11,976 nt of DNA from Saccoglossus kowalevskii (lineage: Eukaryota; Hemichordata; Enteropneusta; Harrimaniidae). The stretch is from the NCBI RefSeq assembly GCF_000003605.2, contig NW_003123417.1, positions 101,056 through 113,031 on the forward strand, in the 5' to 3' direction. The notes beneath the pieces are model-generated. The model made no database searches and was not told where the DNA came from. It saw only the letters and a program-made list of their open reading frames with translations. Shown here in pieces: positions 1 through 7,719 of the stretch; position 1 is the stretch's first letter, and each line of letters begins with the position of its first letter. The position numbers and the translations under genes were made by a program.

Positions 1-73
1 TATATTAATTTGCGAAGTTTATATAACATATTAATTTGCGAAGTATATATAATATATTAATTTGCGAAGTATA
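1..73. repeat. 26-bp tandem repeat, about 2.8 copies
   Basis: The core ATTAATTTGCGAAG begins at 4, 30 and 56, which gives an exact 26-bp period. The spacer between cores is AT-rich (TTTATATAACAT and similar). The array is cut by the window start, so its true copy number is unknown. It ends about 20 bp before the outer helix of the hammerhead ribozyme and may belong to the same mobile unit or be an ordinary minisatellite beside it. Confidence 0.85.
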
Positions 74-90
74 TGTATGCTCGTTGGTGC

Positions 91-169
91 AGTGAATTAA
101 ACATAAAGCTCCTGATGAGTGAGGTACTTGTACCTTACGAAACAGTGCTGTCGAGTTTCAATATTCATT
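91..169 (+). ncRNA. Type I hammerhead self-cleaving ribozyme
   Basis: Conserved core: CTGATGA at 112-118, GAAA at 139-142, and cleavage triplet GTC at 150-152, so the predicted cut is between 152 and 153. Helix II is 8 bp (GTGAGGTA 119-126 with TACCTTAC 131-138, one G-U pair, loop CTTG) and starts with the expected G10.1-C11.1 pair. Helix III is minimal: A142-T151, then CAG 143-145 with CTG 148-150 and a two-base loop. Helix I is 6 bp (AAGCTC 106-111 with GAGTTT 153-158, one G-U), then an internal loop, then an outer helix (AGTGAAT 91-97 with ATTCATT 163-169, one G-U). The internal loop in helix I facing the loop of helix II is where natural hammerheads make the tertiary contact that gives fast cleavage. 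Known family: type I hammerheads with very short helix III occur in Penelope-like elements and retrozyme-type repeats of animals, where they process multimeric RNA. I infer a fragment or end of such an element; no reverse transcriptase frame lies in the window. Confidence 0.88.
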
Positions 170-840
170 TAGTTGTGTATTAATTCCTCTATTACCGCAT
201 TTATCCGCTCTACATATACTTTGTATTGAGCACTTTTGTTTTGGAATAATCGACTCCCACATCTAGACTATATATATATGCCTGGACTCAATTGATGGGG
301 TCTTGCTGCTCTTCTTGGTCTCACACATTACAGAAATTAGTTATAGGCAAAGACTTGATTCGTAAGGCTGTCATATGCCTCGGCTGATGAAATTATCATT
401 AATATTTCAAAAACATGTTTTAGCAGATGTAATGGGAGACAAGCGGTATATGCCCTATAACACAAATAATCCACTTGAATTAGTAGCATCAAAACTCAGA
501 AATTCAGAATATATATGCTCATACGCTATATATTGATATCCTAATTTATCTATGAACGCCAACAGGATAAAGTCAATGCTAATAATCAGTACTTTCCATG
601 GAGGCGTACCTTTTAGCGCATCTGTTAACGTGAATGACGTACATTTTCAGCGAACCTTTTTAGCGAGAATGTCTTTGAGTCGGTAAATAATTGTTTCATG
701 AACGAAATACCTCACGTTTTCAATCAGATAAGACTTTGTAGAAGCAAATAATATATTTATTGTATTGGTGAAATTATTTACTGATTTTCAAGAAAGTTGA
801 AAATATGTAGTCATATAATCATGAATATAAATCACCAGGA
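170..840. other. No gene seen; AT-rich sequence downstream of the ribozyme
   Basis: I see no frame longer than 60 codons, no tRNA and no clear repeat unit here. A short TA run lies at 270-280. If the ribozyme is part of a retrozyme or Penelope-like unit, its body may continue into the first part of this stretch, but no second ribozyme core was found on either strand. It would also lie inside the first intron of, or downstream of, the minus-strand gene whose first exon is at 1890-2015. Confidence 0.5.
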
Positions 841-1889
841 AGACTTGTGAAAAATCACAGAAATAAGAAGTCTGGTGTGTTAAGTACTAGTGCAGTCGGT
901 AATGCAACTTTAAAGCGCGATTTAATTAAATCTTTTTGGTGGATTTCTGTTTTATATGGAAAAAATCAACACTGGAGATGTATACGTTCTTTGATTATAA
1001 CTACCATACTGCCACACTTTTCTCACATTAAAAATGAAGAGTTTGCCATAACATCATGAAACAATCATGAAACCAAAACCTCCAGCCCGACCCATCTAGC
1101 CTCGAAGTCTTTGATGAGCACAACTACTCAAAGTTATGGTTATATATCTACTGTACATGCACGTGGAGAAAAAACTAACTATACAATCTCAACTACTAGT
1201 ATAACCTGATAAACGAACCGAGAAATTTGGCTATAGAGGAGTTTAACCTTCCATGTCATATCGACTACGGTAATTTTCAGGACAGATGTATAAAGGCGTG
1301 TTCAGCCTGATTGGTCATATTGACATGCTCTGAGTGTGGGGACATTGAAAGACATAATGGTGTTCTGCGATAGTATAGTTTATCTCCTGATTTAACCAGC
1401 AATGTCAAAAACATGGGTAGGTCAGTGTGGCAGTACTAGCGTTGTATTGCAGAGGGGTCAGTCGTTATCTTTATCGGCAGCAATATGGGGAAATGAGAAC
1501 GTACATGTCTGTCTACGGTATCGGCGCAGGGATAATGCCTGATCATTTATAAGGGGTAGGAATATGGTAAATAGGAGAATAAATTTCAGTCTATGGTATC
1601 GACAGACTTTTCCCTGTAAACGGTATTTTACTGTTGCAAACTTTCGTTCTGCATAGGGTTCAGAATTTATAATCACTCAACAACGTCACAGAGCTTATTC
1701 CACACAGAAAACAGATGATCGTACTTAGTTCTTTTAAAAAAATCTTTGCCGGTTGGCAAGGTAGAACTAATCAGTTAGATAAACGTGTGAATGCCTTAGG
1801 ATAGAAAAATCCCTCCAACGGATACAGGGTTTAACCGCGACGCGGGAAGAAAAAAAAACACATAATTAATCAAATAGAGAATAGCTTAC
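841..1889. other. No supported exon; probable intron of the minus-strand gene
   Basis: The reading frames at 847-1059 (plus) and 1458-1676 (minus) begin with non-ATG codons and have no recognisable domain. A perfect 14-bp palindrome, GATTTAATTAAATC, is at 919-932. Around 1508-1600 a motif TCTAYGGTATCG occurs twice about 80 bp apart. I looked on the minus strand for an acceptor continuing the phase-0 exon ending at 1890. The candidates (for example after 1329 and after 1186) run into stops at once, so the next exon is probably beyond the window start. Confidence 0.45.
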
Positions 1890-2015
1890 CGGCTCATCGT
1901 CCGTACTTCTTCGGCCAGTCTTGAACAGTCTCTTTACCGATTTGCCGTGTGCATTATTAGGTAATATGGCAACTACAACACAGGCAGCTACAAGAAATAA
2001 AAATAAGTTCCTCAT
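1890..2015 (-). CDS. First coding exon of a putative secreted peptide or protein (partial)
   Basis: On the minus strand an ATG at 2015 opens 42 codons ending exactly at a good donor (CCG then GTAAGC, intron from 1889), phase 0. Residues 1-3 are the n-region (MRN), 4-19 a hydrophobic core (LFLFLVAACVVVAILP) and 20-24 NNAHG. Cleavage after AHG fits the -3/-1 rule and leaves KSVKRLFKTGRRSTDDEP, a basic stretch with dibasic KR and RR followed by an acidic end. An in-frame TAG at 2027-2025, 9 bases upstream, makes this ATG the first possible start, and A is at -3. Without splicing the frame stops after seven more codons, so a 49-residue unspliced peptide is the alternative. Dibasic sites suggest a processed propeptide such as a neuropeptide, antimicrobial or venom-like precursor, but I do not recognise the family and no cysteine-rich mature part is visible. 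Confidence 0.6.
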
Positions 2016-2040
2016 ATTGCACAACTAGCTGCCTCACACT

Positions 2041-2079
2041 GTTTGAGCGAGCGTCCGTACTGAACGCGATCATATATAC
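2041..2079 (-). promoter_or_regulatory. Core promoter of the secreted-peptide gene (TATA box and possible initiator)
   Basis: Read on the minus strand, TATATATG lies at 2078-2071. About 30 bases downstream is CTCAAAC (2047-2041), which resembles an initiator. A start there would give a 5' UTR of roughly 30 bases before the ATG at 2015. The spacing TATA, start, ATG and signal peptide is coherent, which is the main support. TATA-like runs are common in this AT-rich DNA, so this rests on position. Confidence 0.45.
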
Positions 2080-2099
2080 GACGTAAGGTTTGCATTGAA

Positions 2100-2825
2100 C
2101 AAATGATGTAGCGTCATATGCGTCAATTTTAATACGCTTCTAATGACAAAGTAATCACTGTTATTTTACAGAATTACCAAAAGGATCAAAGATGAATTTA
2201 TTTATTTAATGTCGATTCCATTGTGCGCGTTGATTTGAAAATAAATCTGGTTACTTTATCCAGGGACGAAACCTTTTGTGTTGGATCTAACATGCACAAA
2301 CGCGATGATGTATGATGTGTATCTACCATCCAGACACGCGTGTTAGTTTAGCAGAACTGAACAAATAGTTTTACTATCTGCCACATCCCGCTATTTTGCA
2401 TAACATGCAGATATCAAGATTTACGTTGTACTTATATGTCTTTGAGACATCAACTAATGTGGTACTAGACGTTTGTTAGAAGTCTGTTCTCTTTTCAAAT
2501 TGCTTTGCTGTTGTAATTTCAGGTTAATGCATAAACGAGAAGCACCTCCTTTTGAATATGTAATCCTTCTACTTATGTCCAAAAGCATTCATATAAAAAT
2601 CCCTGACTTAATTGACAGTCCCACTTTCTTGACAATGCTCAGTACTGATATCAACAAGGTCTGTCCGTATGAGTTCTTCAGTTGGTCGAGAGGTTTTAAA
2701 CTTCGATTCGAAATGTTCACACTATATGTGGAGTTTTCATGTGTGTTTGTGTATTCATTTGGACAGGCTTGGTCGTGTGGCAAACTTCCTAGTTATTATA
2801 GTTTTACTTGCGATTAAAACACTTT
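2100..2825. other. No supported gene; upstream flank of the minus-strand gene
   Basis: The longest opening, 2473-2817 on the plus strand (114 codons), starts at TTG; its first ATG comes at codon 19, and the translation has no known domain. It contains a good-looking acceptor, a pyrimidine-rich stretch ending TTTCAG at 2522, but no matching exon pattern follows. I treat the frame as chance. No repeats stand out. Confidence 0.5.
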
Positions 2826-2990
2826 ATTACGTTTTAAATAATTAGAATTAATCAGAATTAGAATCAGATTAATTTGTTTAGATAACTTGCATCGTGTAAA
2901 CCGCAAAATCTGAACAGATTTAAAAAAATCGGACATACTTGAACTTTGGTAAATCTGGTCAGATTATTCCGGTCGTGTAAACTGGTCTAG
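2826..2990. repeat. Palindromic AATCTG/CAGATT module with direct repeats
   Basis: CGTGTAAAC occurs at 2893-2901 and 2974-2982, an 81-bp period. Each is tied to a near-palindrome: AAATCTG-AA-CAGATTT (2906-2921) and AATCTG-GT-CAGATT (2952-2965). Upstream, 2841-2875 is built from short ATTAGAAT and ATCAGATT repeats. At 2987-3001 CTAGGC-CTT-GCCTAG forms a further 6-bp hairpin. The pattern looks like the internal repeat structure of a MITE or other short dispersed element rather than unique DNA. No terminal repeats or target duplication could be fixed, so class and ends are open. Confidence 0.5.
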
Positions 2991-3007
2991 GCCTTGCCTA
3001 GGCCTAC

Positions 3008-3055
3008 CGACCTCAGCTGGTCGAGTGAGTTACAACGCCGCGTTCGAATGTCTTC
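3008..3055 (+). repeat. Possible degenerate tRNA-derived SINE head (A-box and B-box like)
   Basis: CTCAGCTGGTCGAGTG (from 3013) resembles the tRNA D-arm/A-box pattern CTCAGTTGGTAGAGC, and GCGTTCGAATG (from 3042) resembles the T-arm/B-box GGTTCGAATC. The gap between them is about 12 bases shorter than in a tRNA, and no acceptor stem can be drawn, so it is not a working tRNA gene. A decayed SINE promoter is possible. Chance similarity is the alternative. Confidence 0.25.
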
Positions 3056-3266
3056 CATATTTTTGAAATGTGCTCGTCACATTCCAACACTAATGTTTAC
3101 AGTCACACGGGCTCCGAACAGAAAATCTATATCGCTATCTAACGTCAAGTGTTTAAGTTAGCGATAAAAACATAGCCAAACGATCTACAAATCCATATTT
3201 GAAGACAAAATTTACAAATTCAAGAACACAAATGAAATTACTATGGAAACTTGACGTAAATGAATA

Positions 3267-3547
3267 CAGTCGAGCCTGTATCAGTGATTGCCTGCCTTTA
3301 GTACCCACTGTTAGGCAGTCCCAAAGCATAACGTATGAACAACTTGAATGAATGACTATAAAGACCACCTGTCTTGCGTGATATTCCTTAGCAATATTTT
3401 TGCAGATTCGCTTTTGTTTTGGGACAAATAAATTAATTATCTTTCTGTTTATAAAACAAATTTAATTATTTAAAGTTAACTTTATTTCTAAAACAATACA
3501 CAAACCTCCATATAAAGACCACTTTTATGAAAAGACGAGTTTGACCG
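3267..3547. mobile_element. Candidate mariner-type MITE, 281 bp
   Basis: The left end CAGTCGAGCCTG (3267-3278) and the reverse complement of the right end (3536-3547, CGGTCAAACTCG) agree at about 8 of 12 positions, and both are bordered by TA (3265-3266 and 3548-3549), the target duplication of Tc1/mariner transposons. Inside, TATAAAGACCAC occurs twice (3357-3368 and 3511-3522). A repeated TATAAAGACCAC beside CAGTC-type ends is a pattern I associate with invertebrate mariner-derived short elements. There is no transposase frame, so it would be non-autonomous and old. TIR identity is low and TA is frequent here, hence the moderate score. Confidence 0.4.
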
Positions 3548-3607
3548 TATTATTAATTACATATTTTAATTCAAATACGTAATCATCCTTCAAATACGGC
3601 GCAGAAT

Positions 3608-3712
3608 AGTAGACGTGATGTAATGACAGAATGAAACACAGTTTGAGGGACACAAAACAAGTCTTGTGGCTCTCGCTGTGAACGAGATCTCGGCGATCAG
3701 TCGCCTAGCATG
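3608..3712. repeat. Dispersed repeat, copy 1
   Basis: This segment aligns with 10158-10262 in the same orientation over about 100 bp. Shared blocks include AGACG-GATG, ACAGAATG-AACAC, CAAGTCT-GT, CTCTCG and ACGAGAT-TCGGC, with a 3-base length difference in the middle. The shared part contains a hairpin-forming CTCG..CGAG. A minus-strand frame over this copy (3590-3793) is broken by stops in copy 2, so it is not a conserved coding sequence. Both copies look like old members of a short interspersed family. Confidence 0.6.
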
Positions 3713-3719
3713 AGCACAT

Positions 3720-4740
3720 GTTGGTACAAAAACATAGACCCCTTTCTTTCCACTCTTGTCGACGAGAGTAGCGTCATATAATTCTCTAAGCAAACAGCGT
3801 AATACAAATATCCGTATGTGTTTTCATAGTGACATATAACTGACAGAGAGAGAGTCTAAATATTAAAAACAAATTATCATTGATATCTCCCTGGGCTGCT
3901 AATTTAGCCGACGTTCTTCAAGACATCACATTAATTTATCCAACAAAAATAAATCTAGATGATACAGAATAAACCTTAAATCTTTATTTCTATAAAACGA
4001 CCCTTCAAAACTACAAAGACACAACCCGACGTCCACTACCTACTTTTATATTACAGATAAAGGTATTTGAGACAAACTGCTTAACGTCTGCGACGTAATA
4101 CTGGAGTTAATAAATGACTTATATGTAATATAGTTATCTAGGTGGATTGGCTTATTAGGTTAAAATACGTCAACTTAACAATCGATCAAAGCCCACCTAC
4201 TAATATCAATGAACTAACCGTCGTCAAATGACATGTCCTAGAAACTACGTTCATAAAGACTTCAAATAAGTTGCCGTATATTAAAAGTATGCCTTTTTTG
4301 ATCGATCAGTAATATGTGAAGCCTGCTATCAGACGATATAGAGGAAAGCCTTTGAAGTCAATGTACTTTGTCAATCGAACCTGAGCAGACGAACAGAACA
4401 AAACCCCGGGGGATGATCTAAACCAAATTGAAAACACAAGGAATTTGCACCTTCGGTGTGAAATTTGAGATAAAGGACTCCGCTTTTGTGCGATACGGGA
4501 ATATTTTTTTTAAATAGTGAGCTTGACTACGATTTTATTATCGATCCATGTTTCACTTTCAATGTTAAATTTGTAACAATTCATGTCCCCTCAATGTATT
4601 CTCGAGGGCGGACATCCGGGCATTTTCACCGCATGGCAACCATCACGGTGAAAACAAAGGCCGATAAACTCTCCGAAAACGGTACTTTGGGATGGTTGTT
4701 GAGACTCCCCTGAACAGTGTAGCAAGATTACCCCCTGCGT
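3720..4740. other. No supported gene; intergenic
   Basis: The opening at 4486-4713 (plus) starts at a GTG and has no known domain. Small structures: a CCCCGGGG palindrome near 4405, and an inverted repeat TTTTCACCG (4623-4631) with CGGTGAAAA (4646-4654). Short GA repeats lie at 3844-3854. I see nothing else. Confidence 0.5.
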
Positions 4741-4750
4741 GTGTAACGCA

Positions 4751-4950
4751 TATAAATTTAATTGTTTAGGATTACTTCAAAGTTGAGTTCCTGTTGTTTT
4801 CTCGAATTGTCACCGGCTCTTCAGTTCGCTCGGCGTTCCGTGTTCCTCAGCAGCGCGCGCAGAGCCCGTAGAAATACGTGGTACAGTGCAGTGGTGCGCG
4901 TCTTAGCAACGTGGAACGTCTTGTGACGTTGCTCCGGTCCCCGAGGATTT
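4751..4950. promoter_or_regulatory. CpG-rich island with upstream TATA-like site
   Basis: Bases 4801-4945 hold about twenty CpG dinucleotides, including the run GCGCGCGC at 4853, while the surrounding kilobases are AT-rich and CpG-poor. TATAAATT stands at 4751, about 50 to 70 bases before the island. A perfect inverted repeat AGCAACGT (4905-4912) / ACGTTGCT (4926-4933) lies within it. The island could be an unmethylated promoter or a non-coding first exon, or the GC-rich part of a solo LTR. No ATG exon with a convincing donor follows: the ATG at 5001 before GTATGT at 5020 is too weak to call. Confidence 0.35.
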
Positions 4951-4959
4951 ATATATTAA

Positions 4960-5440
4960 AATACTAAATACTGTGTCAACATTATACCTCTCTAGCACCA
5001 AATGAGTCAACACATGATGGTATGTCATGTGACATATTATATAGTAACGAGAACAGCATGCCAATAGATGGCCAATGAAAGCTGTGTATGAGATTTTTGC
5101 ATTAGCGTAGCATAAACATCCTAATATTCACACCATGCGGTCATTTAATATCAGAAAGGTGATTTTGGTCCAGTATTACATGGATTAAAAGTCCGAAAGA
5201 ATTCATCAAATCAGGTGAATCACAGTTATAAATAAATAGATAATATTCTTTTTTTTACTTTAAAAGTTTTATACTTCCTAGCTTAACCTGTTCTCCTTAT
5301 CAAAGAACTTTAGGCATTCGGACGTTTTTTTTTCTTCTAGATCTGTTAATGAAAAAAGTATATAGCTATGTAGACACTACTTAAACATAACTGTGAGTAA
5401 AGTGGGTTCTGGAAGTGTGTGTTAAGGTTTGCCAAATTTA
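4960..5440. other. No gene seen
   Basis: AT-rich sequence with homopolymer T runs at about 5251 and 5326. No frame longer than 60 codons, repeat unit or RNA gene is visible. Confidence 0.5.
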
Positions 5441-5444
5441 AATC

Positions 5445-5448
<4 letters not shown>

Positions 5449-5496
<48 letters not shown>
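5449..5496. repeat. (TA)24 microsatellite
   Basis: An uninterrupted TA run of 48 bases. A minus-strand frame reading through it (5438-5620) ends in alternating Tyr-Ile and is an artefact of the repeat. Confidence 0.97.
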
Positions 5497-5498
<2 letters not shown>

Positions 5499-5743
5499 TA
5501 ATATATTATCGACTTAAGTAAGAAAGGGACAATTGAGAATTGAGTCCCAAACAACGATAACAACGCTGAGCTAAAGACACAAGGGCTCATGACTAGACGC
5601 TTGTCTGTAAACAGCGACACGCTATGGCAGACTGCCGCATGCGCAGGTGACGACTCCCCGCTTTAAAGCAACCCGAATTGAATGATGTATGTAAGCTAGT
5701 AACTATATAAATTTATATAATATATATTCAGATACGTTATTAA

Positions 5744-5815
5744 CTTCTTCCACGTTCTTGTTGGAAGGAAGAAGCTGTATTCATGTCACTACATGTTTCG
5801 TGTTTGTATACAGCT
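5744..5815. other. Cluster of inverted repeats
   Basis: CTTCTTCC (5744-5751) pairs with GGAAGAAG (5767-5774). AGCTGTAT (5773-5780) pairs with ATACAGCT (5808-5815), and inside the latter CATGT (5782-5786) pairs with ACATG (5791-5795) around a CACT loop. The first two arms overlap by two bases, so the hairpins are nearly mutually exclusive. No gene is attached to them; they may be part of a decayed element. Confidence 0.45.
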
Positions 5816-5819
5816 ATAA

Positions 5820-6149
5820 GCTTTACAACTAAACGCTAATGGTTATGTCATTCATAGACGGGGCGCGTCTTTCGTGTAAATGAGTGAAAGTGCAAGCCAT
5901 TCACATTTCGATATTGGACTGATCTGTAGTATTCCGTCAATTATTTCATTCACCGACGTCATTTTAACATCACTGAATCACTTCGTTGGTAGTGGGGCGA
6001 ATTTTACGCAAGTATATTGCATGACATGATTTAGAATATCAGAAACGGAAAGATAACTGATGGTTAGAACAGTGAAGGTATGTCACAACGGTAATATTAA
6101 TACACGCTCGTGGCAGTATTGTAATCAATGTTCTGCCACAGTACCGTAA
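5820..6149. other. No gene seen; one inverted repeat
   Basis: Unique-looking sequence. GTGGCAG (6110-6116) and CTGCCAC (6133-6139) form a perfect 7-bp stem just outside the left end of the 6154-7061 element. Nothing else is supported. Confidence 0.45.
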
Positions 6150-6153
6150 TTAA

Positions 6154-7061
6154 GGTAGAGATGCAGGTTCGTGGGCACTTGGGAGAGAATTTTTTTTTTT
6201 TTGCATTTTATTATCTAAAAAGTCTTGGCTATAGACTGTTGACATTTTGTAGAATTGTGAATAGTGGAACATACTCAAAACACGATTTTAAAATATAGAT
6301 AACAGGTGCAAACATTATCTCTTGTGAATGCTTAGCAAGATTTAGCAAGGCTGTACATAAATAATAATAAAAAACACGGTGAAAAGAAGAAATGACGGGA
6401 TCTCCATATTATGCACTGTATTTAACTTTTTTACAAAACGATAATACATTTAAATTTGAAACTGTACGGTAATTTTAATTATGAGCATTAGCAAACGTCT
6501 TACTGAGTGAATTGTTATGCAAATTAGCAATTATCTCAGCTTCTTTTCAGTGCACATTCCAGAACTTTAAACAAAAATAGCTCCTATACGCTTTGACCTT
6601 TTGTTTTGAAATATTCACAAATGATTGACAATGTGTTTATCTTCAAAACGCCGTCGGGGCATTGTTTTTGGTTGAACAGTGTTACAACTATCGTACAGAC
6701 AACTAGCCTGGTTGTTAATTTATGCATAAACTTGAAGTAGTGAAATTTGAGCTGCTGCCCTACAAACTTGACAACTGGTTGACAGTTTTCAAGACGGCAC
6801 TTTCTTTATAGTAAACAGATGTACCCATAAACCAATTTTGACAGGAAACAGAAGCATGGTTTTTTTAAATCACTTTTGACCAAAAAAGCACATTTTTGTG
6901 CATATTTCAAACTACAGTGTCCATAAAAATAAAATACTCACAAAACTTTAAAATTCATACAATAAGCTTTCCGAAAATATATAGTTTTGTGGTCAAGGGA
7001 GGTCATCTTGGTTTCCTAATTAACTAATTAAAATACCTGTCAGGTAAACTGTATCTCTACC
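6154..7061. mobile_element. Candidate 908-bp non-autonomous transposon with TTAA target duplication
   Basis: The left end GGTAGAGATGCAG (6154-6166) and the reverse complement of the right end (7049-7061, GGTAGAGATACAG) match at 12 of 13 bases, and both are bordered directly by TTAA (6150-6153 and 7062-7065). TTAA duplication is the hallmark of piggyBac-type transposons, though their ends usually begin CCC or CCY, so the family assignment is uncertain. The interior is AT-rich, has a T13 run at 6190-6202, a hairpin GCACA-TTTT-TGTGC at about 6888 and a palindrome TACCTG-T-CAGGTA at 7034-7046, and holds no frame longer than 60 codons. It would therefore be a deletion derivative or MITE mobilised in trans. 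The alternative is a chance inverted match in AT-rich DNA. Confidence 0.45.
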
Positions 7062-7139
7062 TTAATATTAAGTTATGGGTCGTAAGTTGTATCAGTTGTA
7101 TTCCGTACATCAGGGTTGATACAAAGTTACACTGTAAAT

Positions 7140-7700
7140 CTAAGTGTTTTAAAATATGACACATATCTGTCTCCACTTTAAAATCAATTTTAAGTGATTT
7201 ATATTTAAACATATTAAGCGTTTTTCCTAAAATCGCAAATGAGTTATTTTACAACACTACTGTTTTAAAAAAAACACACATTTTTTTACTGTTTTGTGAT
7301 AAAGTGTTTATAAGCTTGTCCCCGCTTTAAAAACACTTAAAGTGTTTATAATCTGCATAATTGCGAAAAGTGTATATTATGAAAACACTTTTATTGGCAT
7401 TTCAGGGATGCTTTTGCCCATAACACATTGTGTAAGTTGGTGCCATTAGAAACACGTTTTTAAAAGTGTTACCACCAGAAATATGTTTATAAATTGCTTA
7501 TTATCACAACACTTTTAAAAATGTTTTAATGGCTCACACATTTGTAAAGTGTTTCCACCAGGAACATGTATACAACGTGCTCATTATCACAACACTTTTA
7601 AAAGTGTTTTTACTAGACACAGTGTTTAAAATCACGACACGTAGAAAAATGTTTCAACCCGAGACATGTTTTAATGAAGTGTTTATTATCACAGCGTCTT
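7140..7700. repeat. AAGTGTTTT palindromic repeat field, with an 83-bp tandem array at its end
   Basis: Motifs of the type AACACTTT or AAAGTGTT recur roughly every 30 to 60 bases, in both orientations. A perfect 18-bp palindrome, AACACTTTTAAAAGTGTT, lies at 7591-7608, an imperfect copy at 7508-7525, and a 17-bp near-palindrome AAACACTT-A-AAGTGTTT at 7331-7347. From about 7461 the field is ordered: ATTATCAC at 7500, 7583 and 7685 and CCACCA at 7472 and 7555 give an 83-bp period, with the third, more decayed unit about 100 bp on. It looks like old satellite or minisatellite DNA built on a palindromic core. Confidence 0.7.
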
Positions 7701-7719
7701 AGAACCTATTCCTACTGAC

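Noticed and set aside
382-388. Second CTGATGA word as another hammerhead core
   Set aside because: No helix II or GAAA follows at a usable distance.
1458-1676. Second exon of the minus-strand secreted-peptide gene
   Set aside because: No pyrimidine tract and AG in the needed phase precede it, and the frame lacks a continuing donor or recognisable mature peptide.
2473-2817. 114-codon plus-strand opening with an upstream acceptor-like site
   Set aside because: It starts at TTG, the first ATG is 19 codons in, the composition follows the local base content and no domain is recognisable. The acceptor at 2522 has no coherent exon after it.
3590-3793. 67-codon minus-strand opening
   Set aside because: It lies on the dispersed repeat; the homologous copy at 10158-10262 has several stops in the same frame.
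4751-4885. Solo LTR with TATA box and primer-binding site
   Set aside because: No TG..CA ends with a matching 4-6 bp duplication could be fixed and the primer-site match was arbitrary; kept only as a possibility for the CpG island.
5001-5020. ATG exon ending at GTATGT after the CpG island
   Set aside because: Only six codons, weak start context and no further exon; too short to support.
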